Below are positions 57,116-64,000 of a DNA stretch of 64,000 nucleotides, one piece after another. The position numbers were made by a program, and so were the translations under genes. Where the stretch lies: contig CALGAW010000074.1 in NCBI GenBank assembly GCA_937959115.1, positions 1 through 64,000 on the forward strand, given 5' to 3'. The notes beneath the pieces were generated by a model, which saw nothing but the letters and a program-made list of their open reading frames with translations, did not search any database and was not told the DNA's origin. How positions within the stretch are numbered: the first letter of the stretch is position 1; each line of letters starts with the position of its first letter. The stretch comes from an uncultured Saprospiraceae bacterium. GTDB lineage: Bacteria; Bacteroidota; Bacteroidia; Chitinophagales; Saprospiraceae.

Positions 57116-57724
57116 CTAGGCGTGCAAGTCTACTGCACGTTGTCTATAAATGTAGAAGTTGTAAAAAATAACAGCTAGGAGAAATAAGCACAAAACAAGG
57201 TCAGTAATCAATGGCTTCCCATTATGGAATATATAAGAACCAAAGACTAGCGTTAATGCATAAAATACCATACTGACCAAGCAATAGATCACATACTTAT
57301 TGTGCTTTGTATAAATGAAAAATACGCCAACTAAACCTGCTTGAAACCATGAAAATAAAAGATGAATGATCCCACCAATTGTTATCTGAGGGGAATTTGA
57401 TACAAATAAATGAGACTGGATGATCCCTTGCCCTGAAAGCATGCTCCAATAGAAGTTTATACCGATATTAAATACTAGACTAATTCCTAGGAAAATAAAC
57501 AATTTTTTTCTTGAAAAATTTGCCGCATAAAGCACAAATAGATTAAACGGAACGAATAACCAATCCGCATAATTCACCATGATGTGAGTAGAGAAAAGCT
57601 CGAGCTGATTTGCTTGCACAGCAAAAAAGCGCTGCGCAAAAAAGCTAACAATTGGTAGGATCACCAAAATAAATGTTAAACTTCTACGCCTTGAGTCCAT
57701 CAGAAAATTAAAATAGTTAATCAT
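57116..57724 (-). CDS. Integral membrane protein of unknown function
   Basis: A 202-residue protein with about six hydrophobic helices (SLTFILVILPIVSFFAQRFF, ADWLFVPFNLFVLYAANF, LFIFLGISLVFNIGINF and others) and short charged loops. No motif stands out. It is the last gene of a minus-strand run and starts 14 bp after the TIGR02757 gene. Confidence 0.65.
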   Translation of the reverse strand: MINYFNFLMDSRRRSLTFILVILPIVSFFAQRFFAVQANQLELFSTHIMVNYADWLFVPFNLFVLYAANFSRKKLFIFLGISLVFNIGINFYWSMLSGQGIIQSHLFVSNSPQITIGGIIHLLFSWFQAGLVGVFFIYTKHNKYVIYCLVSMVFYALTLVFGSYIFHNGKPLITDLVLCLFLLAVIFYNFYIYRQRAVDLHA

Positions 57725-57737
57725 TTACAATTAAACT

Positions 57738-58520
57738 CTATTTTTCAACCCCCATCCCAAACAACGCATAGTCGTACCGAACAGGGTCGTCAGCATTATA
57801 CGCCCGTAAACACTCCGTCAACTCCAACACCGTCTGCCAGTCCGTCTGCTTACGCTCAATCAGACCCAAGCTGCGAGCCACTCGATCCACGTGCACATCC
57901 AAGGGCATTAGCAGTTGACTAGGCTTAAGCTGTTGCCACAATCCGAAATCCACACCCGCATCATCCTTGCGCACCATCCATCGCAAAAACATGTTCATCC
58001 GTTTGCAGGTTGATTTGCGAATAGGTGTCGCTATATGCTTACGAGTGCGTTTGGGCGCATGCTCCAAGGCAAAAAACGCATCATGAAAACCCGCTATCCC
58101 TTGACCAACATGTAAAGCATCCGCTGAAAGGTGCTGGCTGAAGGCGGTCTCAAGCGATTCATGCTTTCGATAATATTGTTGGAAAAACGCTAGAAAGTAA
58201 AGCGTATCCGTCGCCTGAAACGTCCGATGCTTAAAGTCTAGAAACTTCGCACGGTCTTCTTCGGTATGATTGACCATAAAATCATGCGGCGAATCACCCA
58301 TCAACCCAAATAGCTCCTTAGATTTATTGATGATGGTCACCCGCTGCCCCCAAGCCAACATAGAAGTCCAGAAGGCAGTAATCTCAACATCTTGCTTTTT
58401 CGAATAGCTGTGTGGAATTTGAATCGGGTCGTTTTTAATAAACCCAGGCCGGTTGTACTGTGTGACGCGTTCTTCTAGGAATTCATGTAAGTTATCTACC
58501 ATCTTATTTATATTCATCAT
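57738..58520 (-). CDS. TIGR02757/DUF2400 family protein
   Basis: A 260-residue soluble protein. Family segments: YNRPGFIKNDPIQIPHSYS, EITAFWTSMLAWGQRVTIIN, KRMNMFLRWMVRKDDAGVDFG, LMPLDVHVDRVARSLGL and YDYALFGMG. It is related in fold to HhH-GPD DNA glycosylases, and its function is unproven. The first ATG (58520) overlaps the end of mscS by 17 bp; an ATG at 58502 would avoid the overlap. Confidence 0.9.
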   Translation of the reverse strand: MMNINKMVDNLHEFLEERVTQYNRPGFIKNDPIQIPHSYSKKQDVEITAFWTSMLAWGQRVTIINKSKELFGLMGDSPHDFMVNHTEEDRAKFLDFKHRTFQATDTLYFLAFFQQYYRKHESLETAFSQHLSADALHVGQGIAGFHDAFFALEHAPKRTRKHIATPIRKSTCKRMNMFLRWMVRKDDAGVDFGLWQQLKPSQLLMPLDVHVDRVARSLGLIERKQTDWQTVLELTECLRAYNADDPVRYDYALFGMGVEK

Positions 58521-59550
58521 CCACAGGTCTAAGAATGCCTTTCTTGAATAATTCGCGCATAACGATTTCTGTCATATCACTTTTAAAGACAAACTCGTGT
58601 CGAATATCCATTACATAAGCTTTCAGCCGCATTTTCAAGTAGGCTCTGCGCTCTAAGACCTCATTAAAAAACAGCACTGTGATCGGTTTGTTTAAGTAGA
58701 TATAACTCGACACCCTTGCTGCTTCTAGGGCAATCTCCCTTACTTCTTGAGTGTTTATTGAAATTGGCAAATAGATTTCAGCAACAACTTGACAATTCGT
58801 TTCACCAGCATTTGAGTTCGAGAGGGAAGAGTTCATCATCTCACTATTCGGAATAGAAACCAAGGAGTCGTCAGGAGTCACAATCCGAGTAGATCGCAAC
58901 CCTATTTCTACAACCTCACCGTAGTAATTCGCCACCTCAATTTTATCTCCTACAATGAAAGGACGGTCCAAGAGAATCATCAGCCCACCAAAAATGTTTT
59001 TAAGGATATCCTGAGAGGCAAAACCAACCGCCAAGCCAAAGGAAGTCGCCAAGGCCACAACCGCCTGAAAAGGAGGTTTAAACACGCCCGCAATCAACAA
59101 ATAAAGAACAAAAGACCAAGCCAGAATCCTGAAAATAGGCACAAATCCCTTTATCGTGATTCGATAGTTGGAGCTACGTTCTGAGAAATAGTAGAACAGA
59201 CGCGTCACTAGTGCAATCGTAAAGTAGGAGACAAGCAGTACAAAGAACGCAGTTACTATTTTTCCCCAGGAAAACAACTCCCAAGGATTAAATACGACCT
59301 CTTCTTCCTTTTTCTGCTCAGCAGGTGGCTCATTCATCTGCTCAGCAAACGTCTTTTTCTCCTCACTGCCTGATTGATTACTAGAGGCTGGTAGCTGATT
59401 GTTGATGATAACATTGATGACACTTGAATCGGATACCTTGAACTTCGAAACCGTTTGACTGGTCGAATCTGTGCTGGTTTGAGCCGTCAACCCAATGCAG
59501 AGCATTAGAAAAAGTGACAATAGCAATATGTCTCGGCAGTTTTTCATCAA
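58504..59550 (-). CDS. Mechanosensitive channel MscS family
   Basis: A 348-residue channel with a signal peptide (LLSLFLMLCIGLTAQ) and a Ser/Thr-rich periplasmic N-terminal part (~22-90), three membrane segments, and the MscS pore helix and vestibule. Signature: FGLAVGFASQDILKNIFGGLMILLD, then RPFIVGDKIEV and GEVVEIGLRSTRIVTPDDSLV. Length is typical of Bacteroidota members. It overlaps the upstream 1,053-residue gene by four bases (ATGA), a translationally coupled junction, so the two are probably one functional unit. Confidence 0.93.
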   Translation of the reverse strand: MMKNCRDILLLSLFLMLCIGLTAQTSTDSTSQTVSKFKVSDSSVINVIINNQLPASSNQSGSEEKKTFAEQMNEPPAEQKKEEEVVFNPWELFSWGKIVTAFFVLLVSYFTIALVTRLFYYFSERSSNYRITIKGFVPIFRILAWSFVLYLLIAGVFKPPFQAVVALATSFGLAVGFASQDILKNIFGGLMILLDRPFIVGDKIEVANYYGEVVEIGLRSTRIVTPDDSLVSIPNSEMMNSSLSNSNAGETNCQVVAEIYLPISINTQEVREIALEAARVSSYIYLNKPITVLFFNEVLERRAYLKMRLKAYVMDIRHEFVFKSDMTEIVMRELFKKGILRPVDDEYK

Positions 59551-62500
59551 TGAATCATGTTTTTCGACTTCAATAATCGTACAATCGGTCGGTAAAGCAA
59601 TAAGTTAATTTCAAACAAGTCATTATTGTTAAAAATAATTCCATCATCCTGCAAGAGAAGCAAGACCAGTCTGGTTCTATCTTTTGACCAATGCTTTACT
59701 GTAGCAAGCTGTTCTTGAGTCAAACCATCATGCACAAGCAGTTCGTACAATACAATCACTTTCTCATTAGACAAGGAGTTCAAAAAGCTGTAATCATTGT
59801 CTTGTATCCCAATATTGATCACATTTTCGTTCACCCCCTCGGTTGATCTCAACCAGTAAATTATCCCTAGACTAAAGTTGCTTTGAGCATAATTGTTCAA
59901 GCGTACAAAGTATTCAGTATATAGGAATTTTTGTTGTTCAGTAGGTTCGAGTTTTTTATATTTTTTGCTTTCGAGTATTCGTTTTGAAGGAACAAAATTG
60001 ATGTCATATCCGCTGATTCTATGGCGACGCATCAATTCATCTACCATGATTTCATCATCAATGTTCTCCATTCGAACGATGTAAGCAAAATAGTCTGATA
60101 TTTCTAGTGTCTTCTCTAGGTATTCGTAGGCATAATAGGTGCACGAGGTTAGCCAGAATACATTTGAATTGGTTTTAGATACAAGCTCAAACAACATTTT
60201 CAACGCTCCAAAACCATTGACCATTTTTAGAAAAAGCTGCTGCACATCTTCTAGGACAATGATTTGCTTAAACTCCAGATTATTTAAGTAATTAATTAGC
60301 TCATTGACATTTGTCAGTTCAGGTTGCTCAAAGCTTTTGCGAAGGAAATCTATAAACGCTTCTTCTCCTAGAATCACATCATCCATGATGGCCTTGATCA
60401 CTCGTACTCTAAGGTTCTCTCGTTTTAGAAAAAGCTGAGTCAAGGTAGAAATCCCTCCTCCTCGTTCGGCGACCATTATGGTGGGTGCATAAAACCCTTT
60501 TTCCCAGTTCTGGAATGCCTTATTCATTTTGGTTAATTCCTTTGTTCTGGACTCCGTCAACACCTCACTGGTGACTGGTTCGAGATTAAACAGCCGTTGG
60601 TAAACAAACGGCAATTTGGCGACAGCAGCTTGTGATTCAGCGTAGTAGTCAGCAATTTCAGTTGCAATAGAGGCCGGTGCTGGTTGCAATCCCCATCGTA
60701 CCATAAAGTCATTGTATCCCTTTTTCAGCTGTTTATACTTGGCAGTAGCCATAAAACCCATCATCGGAATGACCGTTTTAAAGTAGTCCACGACCTCCGT
60801 TTTCACTTGTTGTGTAGACTGCAACGCCTTAGAAGTAGATATCCGATTACGCATCGAATTCAATTTGTCTGGCTCAAGCAAATCGAGCAGACTTCCGTTA
60901 AACTCTTGCACTGCATTACAGAGGGAACCTGAAATCGGTTTCGTGATGGCATCAAGCTCATCATAAATATCCTTCATTCTATTGAGTGCTCGGTCTAGGC
61001 CTTCCTTTGCAATTTCTTTCGATTCAGCAGCTTTTTCCTCAATTCCCTTTTCAACTTGCTCGTTTTCATTGGTTGGCTGATGAAAGATAGCGATGGCAGA
61101 TTCCATAGTGAAATTGATCATTTGATTCATCTCTTTTAGGAAATTCTGAATCTTATCTAATTCAATGAACAACTCATTTCTAATTTGCTTCGTTTTCTTT
61201 GAAAAATTCGGTAGTGATTCAAAAGAGACAATTTCTTTTGGGCTTATTCGATCAATTTTGTCTGGTGTTACTGGAAATCCTAAGTCCTTTTGTTTGACCA
61301 TCATCCTTGATTCTACCAGCTGAGCTACGCGCTTAGTAAGCACCAAATCTGCCTGATTTACCAGTTTCGGCAAGTCTTGACTGACAATAAAATTGACGGT
61401 TTTTGGAACTAAGTCAGTTGTCAAAGTCTTATGAACATTGATTTTTTCAGTTAACAACAACCGCTTTAATTCTTCTGGTTTTCCTTGAAACGAATGTACT
61501 TTTTCTCTTGTATTGATAACAAAATCGTTCAACTTCTCAATTTCACCAATAATGTTATCATTGATCCTTGCAAGGCAAGTGCGTTCTATCCTGAAGAACT
61601 CTTTAGTAGAAAGGTAGCGCAGTATTTTTAACTCGAGATGATACAGCCAAGTGTCCAGTTTTGATGTCACGGATTCACTCCATTCTTTTTGCCTTTTCTG
61701 ATAGGAGTTATCCAATTTCTTTTGTCGTTGAACGAGGGCTTGTTCACCATAGTTCCCAATTGCAAGTTCTAGCGTCCCTACTTTTTCGTAAGTCGAGGAA
61801 AATTTTTCAAAGCAAAGTTGGAATATCGCATCAATTCGTTCTTGAAGCGTCACCCGATAAGCACGCAGTTCCTGTTCAATTGCATCAATAGTTGGTTGAT
61901 GATCAATTGAAACGGTGCTAACATTTATCTTTGGTGCTGGCTCGGAAGTTGCCACTGCGACAGGGGCATCTTCTTCTAGTGCTTCTTCCATAATTGCCTT
62001 AGCTCCTTGTTCTACCTTTTCTGGAGAAGCAATCTCTGCACTTACAGGCTCTTCAGTATTTTGAGGTTGTTGGAGGAATACTTGATCTGCAGAACCAGAA
62101 AGCTGTTCGAGTCTAAAGATGGAATTAGAGATGACTTCAAAGAATTCTCTGTATACTTGATGCAAGTTTAAAACGAGATCTCCTTTCAGATGCGCATGCG
62201 ACAGATTTCGCATGGGTATTTTATGGTTCCAATACTTTTGTTCCTTCTTGAAGCCGCTAAGTAGTTTAGAGGGAAAACCAGAAACCTTATAGGTGAAAAT
62301 CTTGATGGCTTTCATCCCTCTCATAGAGAATTTATCGTCTTCTGTTATGCTGAATGACTCTTTTTGCTGTTCTCGGACACGCATCACATCAAGTGTCTCC
62401 AGGTAATCACCTAGTTCTTTGAAGAGGGGATTGAACTTATCTTTGAAATCGCCAACCTCAAATTGTTTTTTAAAAAGGGTTAACTTATCGTGAATGTTCT

Positions 62501-62708
62501 GCTTAAAATTGAGGGTCTCAATAGCTATCTGAATGGTAAATTTTTCCCCTTCTAGAAATTTCATTTTAGTATTAAAGTTCTTAATACAAGACTCAAACTC
62601 ATGCAGAAACTTCTGAAAGCGCAAGATGTCGGCTTCCATTAATTTATTAAACTCAGTATCGGCAATGGTTTTTACCTGATTAAATATTTCCTGATGATTT
62701 TCCCTCAT
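59547..62708 (-). CDS. 1,053-residue coiled-coil protein with degenerate P-loop ATPase domain
   Basis: It starts at 62708. About 740 residues are helical and charged, with an acidic Ala/Glu/Pro linker (~215-262). From ~740 there is an AAA/STAND-like region: IMVAERGGGISTLTQLFL (P-loop position with Ile instead of the Lys of GxxxxGK[ST]), IIVLEDVQQLFL (Walker B-like, ~817-828), and a C-terminal winged-helix-like part (YELLVHDGLTQEQLATVKHW). No signal peptide or membrane helix. ATP use is doubtful. It is translationally coupled to mscS, suggesting a membrane-tension or regulatory role for the pair. The family is not one I can name. Confidence 0.7.
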   Translation of the reverse strand: MRENHQEIFNQVKTIADTEFNKLMEADILRFQKFLHEFESCIKNFNTKMKFLEGEKFTIQIAIETLNFKQNIHDKLTLFKKQFEVGDFKDKFNPLFKELGDYLETLDVMRVREQQKESFSITEDDKFSMRGMKAIKIFTYKVSGFPSKLLSGFKKEQKYWNHKIPMRNLSHAHLKGDLVLNLHQVYREFFEVISNSIFRLEQLSGSADQVFLQQPQNTEEPVSAEIASPEKVEQGAKAIMEEALEEDAPVAVATSEPAPKINVSTVSIDHQPTIDAIEQELRAYRVTLQERIDAIFQLCFEKFSSTYEKVGTLELAIGNYGEQALVQRQKKLDNSYQKRQKEWSESVTSKLDTWLYHLELKILRYLSTKEFFRIERTCLARINDNIIGEIEKLNDFVINTREKVHSFQGKPEELKRLLLTEKINVHKTLTTDLVPKTVNFIVSQDLPKLVNQADLVLTKRVAQLVESRMMVKQKDLGFPVTPDKIDRISPKEIVSFESLPNFSKKTKQIRNELFIELDKIQNFLKEMNQMINFTMESAIAIFHQPTNENEQVEKGIEEKAAESKEIAKEGLDRALNRMKDIYDELDAITKPISGSLCNAVQEFNGSLLDLLEPDKLNSMRNRISTSKALQSTQQVKTEVVDYFKTVIPMMGFMATAKYKQLKKGYNDFMVRWGLQPAPASIATEIADYYAESQAAVAKLPFVYQRLFNLEPVTSEVLTESRTKELTKMNKAFQNWEKGFYAPTIMVAERGGGISTLTQLFLKRENLRVRVIKAIMDDVILGEEAFIDFLRKSFEQPELTNVNELINYLNNLEFKQIIVLEDVQQLFLKMVNGFGALKMLFELVSKTNSNVFWLTSCTYYAYEYLEKTLEISDYFAYIVRMENIDDEIMVDELMRRHRISGYDINFVPSKRILESKKYKKLEPTEQQKFLYTEYFVRLNNYAQSNFSLGIIYWLRSTEGVNENVINIGIQDNDYSFLNSLSNEKVIVLYELLVHDGLTQEQLATVKHWSKDRTRLVLLLLQDDGIIFNNNDLFEINLLLYRPIVRLLKSKNMIH

Positions 62709-63156
62709 ACTATGATTTACAGGTGCTAATCTACGGTTTATGTTTTATTTATGCGAATTATAAAACTATGATAATTACGCTTTATTCACTTCAGAGTTTC
62801 AATACTGAATGCCTTTTGAAGGCTTCTTAAATATCAACCTCAACTTCTTAGACGTAAAATTTTAGCGATCGGACATTTTTATCTAAACAAATAACTATTG
62901 AACAGTTTCTGTATTTGTAAGAAACAAAGATTTACTAGGTGCTCTAAAAGCTATAGAGTAGCGTCCTTGTTTGTCTACTTAATACGAAAAAACACGTTAC
63001 TTAAGAAAAGATCAAAAAAATAATTTTATCGTTTAATTGGTTAAAAATCAACTATTTAAACACATTGTCTCCAAAAAACAAAAAAAATAATTCAATCCTC
63101 GGGAACTAACAAAGCAGATATCTTGTATTGTATATCATAACCGATTAATTAAAATC
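62709..63156. other. AT-rich region before small ORF
   Basis: The promoter of the 1,053-residue gene must lie here. No RNA gene, repeat or convincing coding frame is visible. Confidence 0.45.
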
Positions 63157-63294
63157 ATGAAATACTTTTATAGACACATAAATTGGCAAATGCATCATCC
63201 TTCGATTAAAAAGGATGACGGACGGAATTTTACCGTCGGCACAGCCATATCTTTCCCGAATGATTCGGGGAGTCCGATTAAAAGAACCATCTAA
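63157..63294 (+). CDS. Possible 45-residue small protein
   Basis: ATG at 63157 to TAA at 63292-63294, reading MKYFYRHINWQMHHPSIKKD and ending SPIKRTI. It has aromatic and basic residues, no signal peptide or known motif. Its DNA is full of inverted repeats (CATCCTT/AAGGATG, GACGG/CCGTC, CCCGAAT/ATTCGGG), which argues for an RNA role as much as for coding. It is not preceded by a strong promoter. Low confidence. Confidence 0.3.
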   Translation: MKYFYRHINWQMHHPSIKKDDGRNFTVGTAISFPNDSGSPIKRTI

Positions 63295-63341
63295 CAGTTT
63301 TCCTATCAAAGGATTTGAAGCTGTTAGAATGCAGCTTCAAA
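63291..63341 (+). other. Mutually exclusive hairpin pair
   Basis: CTAACAG (63291-63297) is complementary to CTGTTAG (63321-63327), while TTTGAAGCTG (63314-63323) is complementary to CAGCTTCAAA (63332-63341). The two helices share 63321-63323, so they cannot fully form together. This resembles an attenuator switch. It overlaps the stop of the 45-residue ORF. Confidence 0.4.
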
Positions 63342-63432
63342 ATGATTCAATTTAATTTTCCACTTCATTTTTGCTGCTTAAGTTCTTCCAAGTTTATTTG
63401 AAATAATAAAGAAAAAGGTGATACTTAGGAAT

Positions 63433-63503
63433 AGCGTTACTTCGGTTTCAGGTTTCTGTTTAGTATTCAGAGACTGTAGGTTCGACTCCTAACATCCGCT
63501 CCA
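63433..63503 (+). pseudogene. tRNA-like remnant
   Basis: A T arm-like TTCGACT, an anticodon-arm-like TCTG..CAGA and a 3' end CCGCTCCA with encoded CCA are visible, but only AGCG of the 5' acceptor matches, the D arm is missing, and the T stem is one base short. CATCCGCT (63493-63500) has an 8-bp inverted partner AGCGGATG at 63523-63530 just before a T-run. Probably a decayed tRNA; isotype unclear. Confidence 0.35.
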
Positions 63504-63578
63504 GTATTGTAATGACTAAACAAGCGGATGAGTTTTTATACTTAATGCGATTTTCTCTTCTAATTTTTAATAGTACAC

Positions 63579-63650
63579 GGTGAAGTAGTTCAATGGTAGA
63601 GCAGGGGATTGTCTATCCTCAAGTTGCGGGTTCAAGTCCCGTCTTCACCG
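63579..63650 (+). tRNA. tRNA-Asp (GTC)
   Basis: Cloverleaf with acceptor GGTGAAG/CTTCACC, D arm GTTC..GAGC, anticodon arm GGGGA-TTGTCTA-TCCTC with GTC at 63611-63613, and T arm GCGGG-TTCAAGT-CCCGT. The discriminator is G, normal for Asp, and CCA is not encoded. Confidence 0.95.
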
Positions 63651-63651
63651 C

Positions 63652-63755
63652 GATTTGTGTGTGTGAATGTGAATGAGTGTGAATGAGTGTGACGCTCTAT
63701 AAAAAATTAAAAGGAGAAATACACCCACACCCACTCACACTCCCACACACAAATC
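63652..63755. repeat. GT-rich imperfect inverted repeat between two tRNAs
   Basis: Left arm 63652-63681 (beginning GATTTGTGTGTG) and right arm 63726-63755 (ending CACACACAAATC) pair over ~30 bases with a few mismatches, with a 44-base loop. The left arm starts one base after tRNA-Asp and the right arm ends exactly where the tRNA-Ala-like sequence begins. The transcript would fold into a long hairpin separating the two. Confidence 0.75.
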
Positions 63756-63830
63756 GGGGGCACATGTACCAAGGCTTGGCGACGATGCTTTGCAAGCAAC
63801 GTGTGATGGGTTCAATTCCCATTGTTTCCA
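63756..63830 (+). pseudogene. tRNA-Ala(TGC)-like sequence with abnormal D arm
   Basis: Acceptor GGGGGCA/TGTTTCC (three G-T pairs, including the G3-T70 pair that defines alanine tRNAs), anticodon arm GATGC-TTTGCAA-GCAAC (one mismatch, TGC at 63791-63793) and T arm ATGGG-TTCAATT-CCCAT are present. The D arm does not form a normal stem, although a CC..GG pairing with GG in the loop is possible. It could be a divergent tRNA or a pseudogene. Confidence 0.45.
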
Positions 63831-64000
63831 CAAATTGAGAGTGAGAGTGAGTGTGGATGTGTGAGTGAGTGTGTCATCTTCTGTTTATTAAATTGGAATT
63901 TAATAACCGATCTGGAATTTAAGTATACACGCGTACGTTTGTCAGGTCAGGTTGTAGATTAAACTTAATCATTGGTAAATTAAACATAAAAAAAGGCGTA
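63831..64000. other. GT-rich simple sequence and right edge
   Basis: 63835-63880 is a run of GAGTGAGTGTG-type repeats, similar in composition to the arms at 63652-63755. The remainder to the edge shows no gene. Confidence 0.5.

Noticed and set aside
63660-63890. CRISPR-like repeats
   Set aside because: The repeats are short GT-rich simple sequence without regular spacers or fixed-length direct repeats.

Overview
The window looks like a chromosomal segment from a member of the Bacteroidota, most likely Saprospiria-like (class-level placement is inference). The reasons: several Bacteroidota promoters with a TTG near -33 and TAnnTTTG near -7 (for example at 24583-24613 and 31130-31160); type IX secretion C-terminal sorting domains on secreted proteins; a mevalonate-pathway gene; DUF2400/TIGR02757 and DUF4834-like proteins typical of the phylum; and AT-rich intergenic DNA without obvious Shine-Dalgarno sites.

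Layout. 1-7717 (minus) is one uninterrupted reading frame of about 2,570 codons that runs off the left edge: a secreted RHS/YD-repeat giant. Its promoter and first ~75 codons are tandemly duplicated behind it (7489-8056 and 8059-8624), the outer copy decayed, followed by the remnant of a second protein. 8860-14307 (minus) holds a tail-fibre-like surface protein, a TonB-like protein, a 52-residue membrane protein, a GAF-PPM phosphatase and a DppC-type permease with a large duplicated insertion. 14525-24548 mixes housekeeping and surface genes: mevalonate diphosphate decarboxylase, a T9SS-secreted M43 metalloprotease, dnaA, a 5'-nucleotidase split into two genes, and a PfkB kinase. A structured non-coding RNA candidate with its own promoter and terminator lies at about 21551-21752. 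24694-30881 carries tRNA-Asn, a lipoprotein and the rimP-nusA-infB operon behind a possible attenuator hairpin.

32580-34948 is the most exciting part. A 179-bp palindromic repeat precedes a two-gene operon encoding a TIR-like/CHAT (caspase-like) protease and, three bases later, a protein with the hallmarks of a bacterial gasdermin. Together these look like a pyroptosis-like anti-phage suicide module in which the protease would clip the short C-terminal tail of the pore former. 38213-47321 is a peptide maturation and export region: a beta-helix T9SS protein, a C39-like/VKOR/thioredoxin fusion, a seven-cysteine double-glycine precursor peptide, a peptidase-containing ABC exporter, an HlyD adaptor and two small cysteine-rich secreted paralogues.

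47481-62708 contains a beta-CASP nuclease, a lipoprotein, der, rfbC-rfbD, a GH13 amylase relative with altered catalytic residues, a 2-oxoglutarate oxygenase, and a minus-strand group with MscS and a 1,053-residue protein that has a broken P-loop. 62709-64000 has no large gene but holds tRNA-Asp, two tRNA-like sequences, a GT-rich inverted repeat squeezed between tRNAs, and a small ORF with overlapping hairpins.
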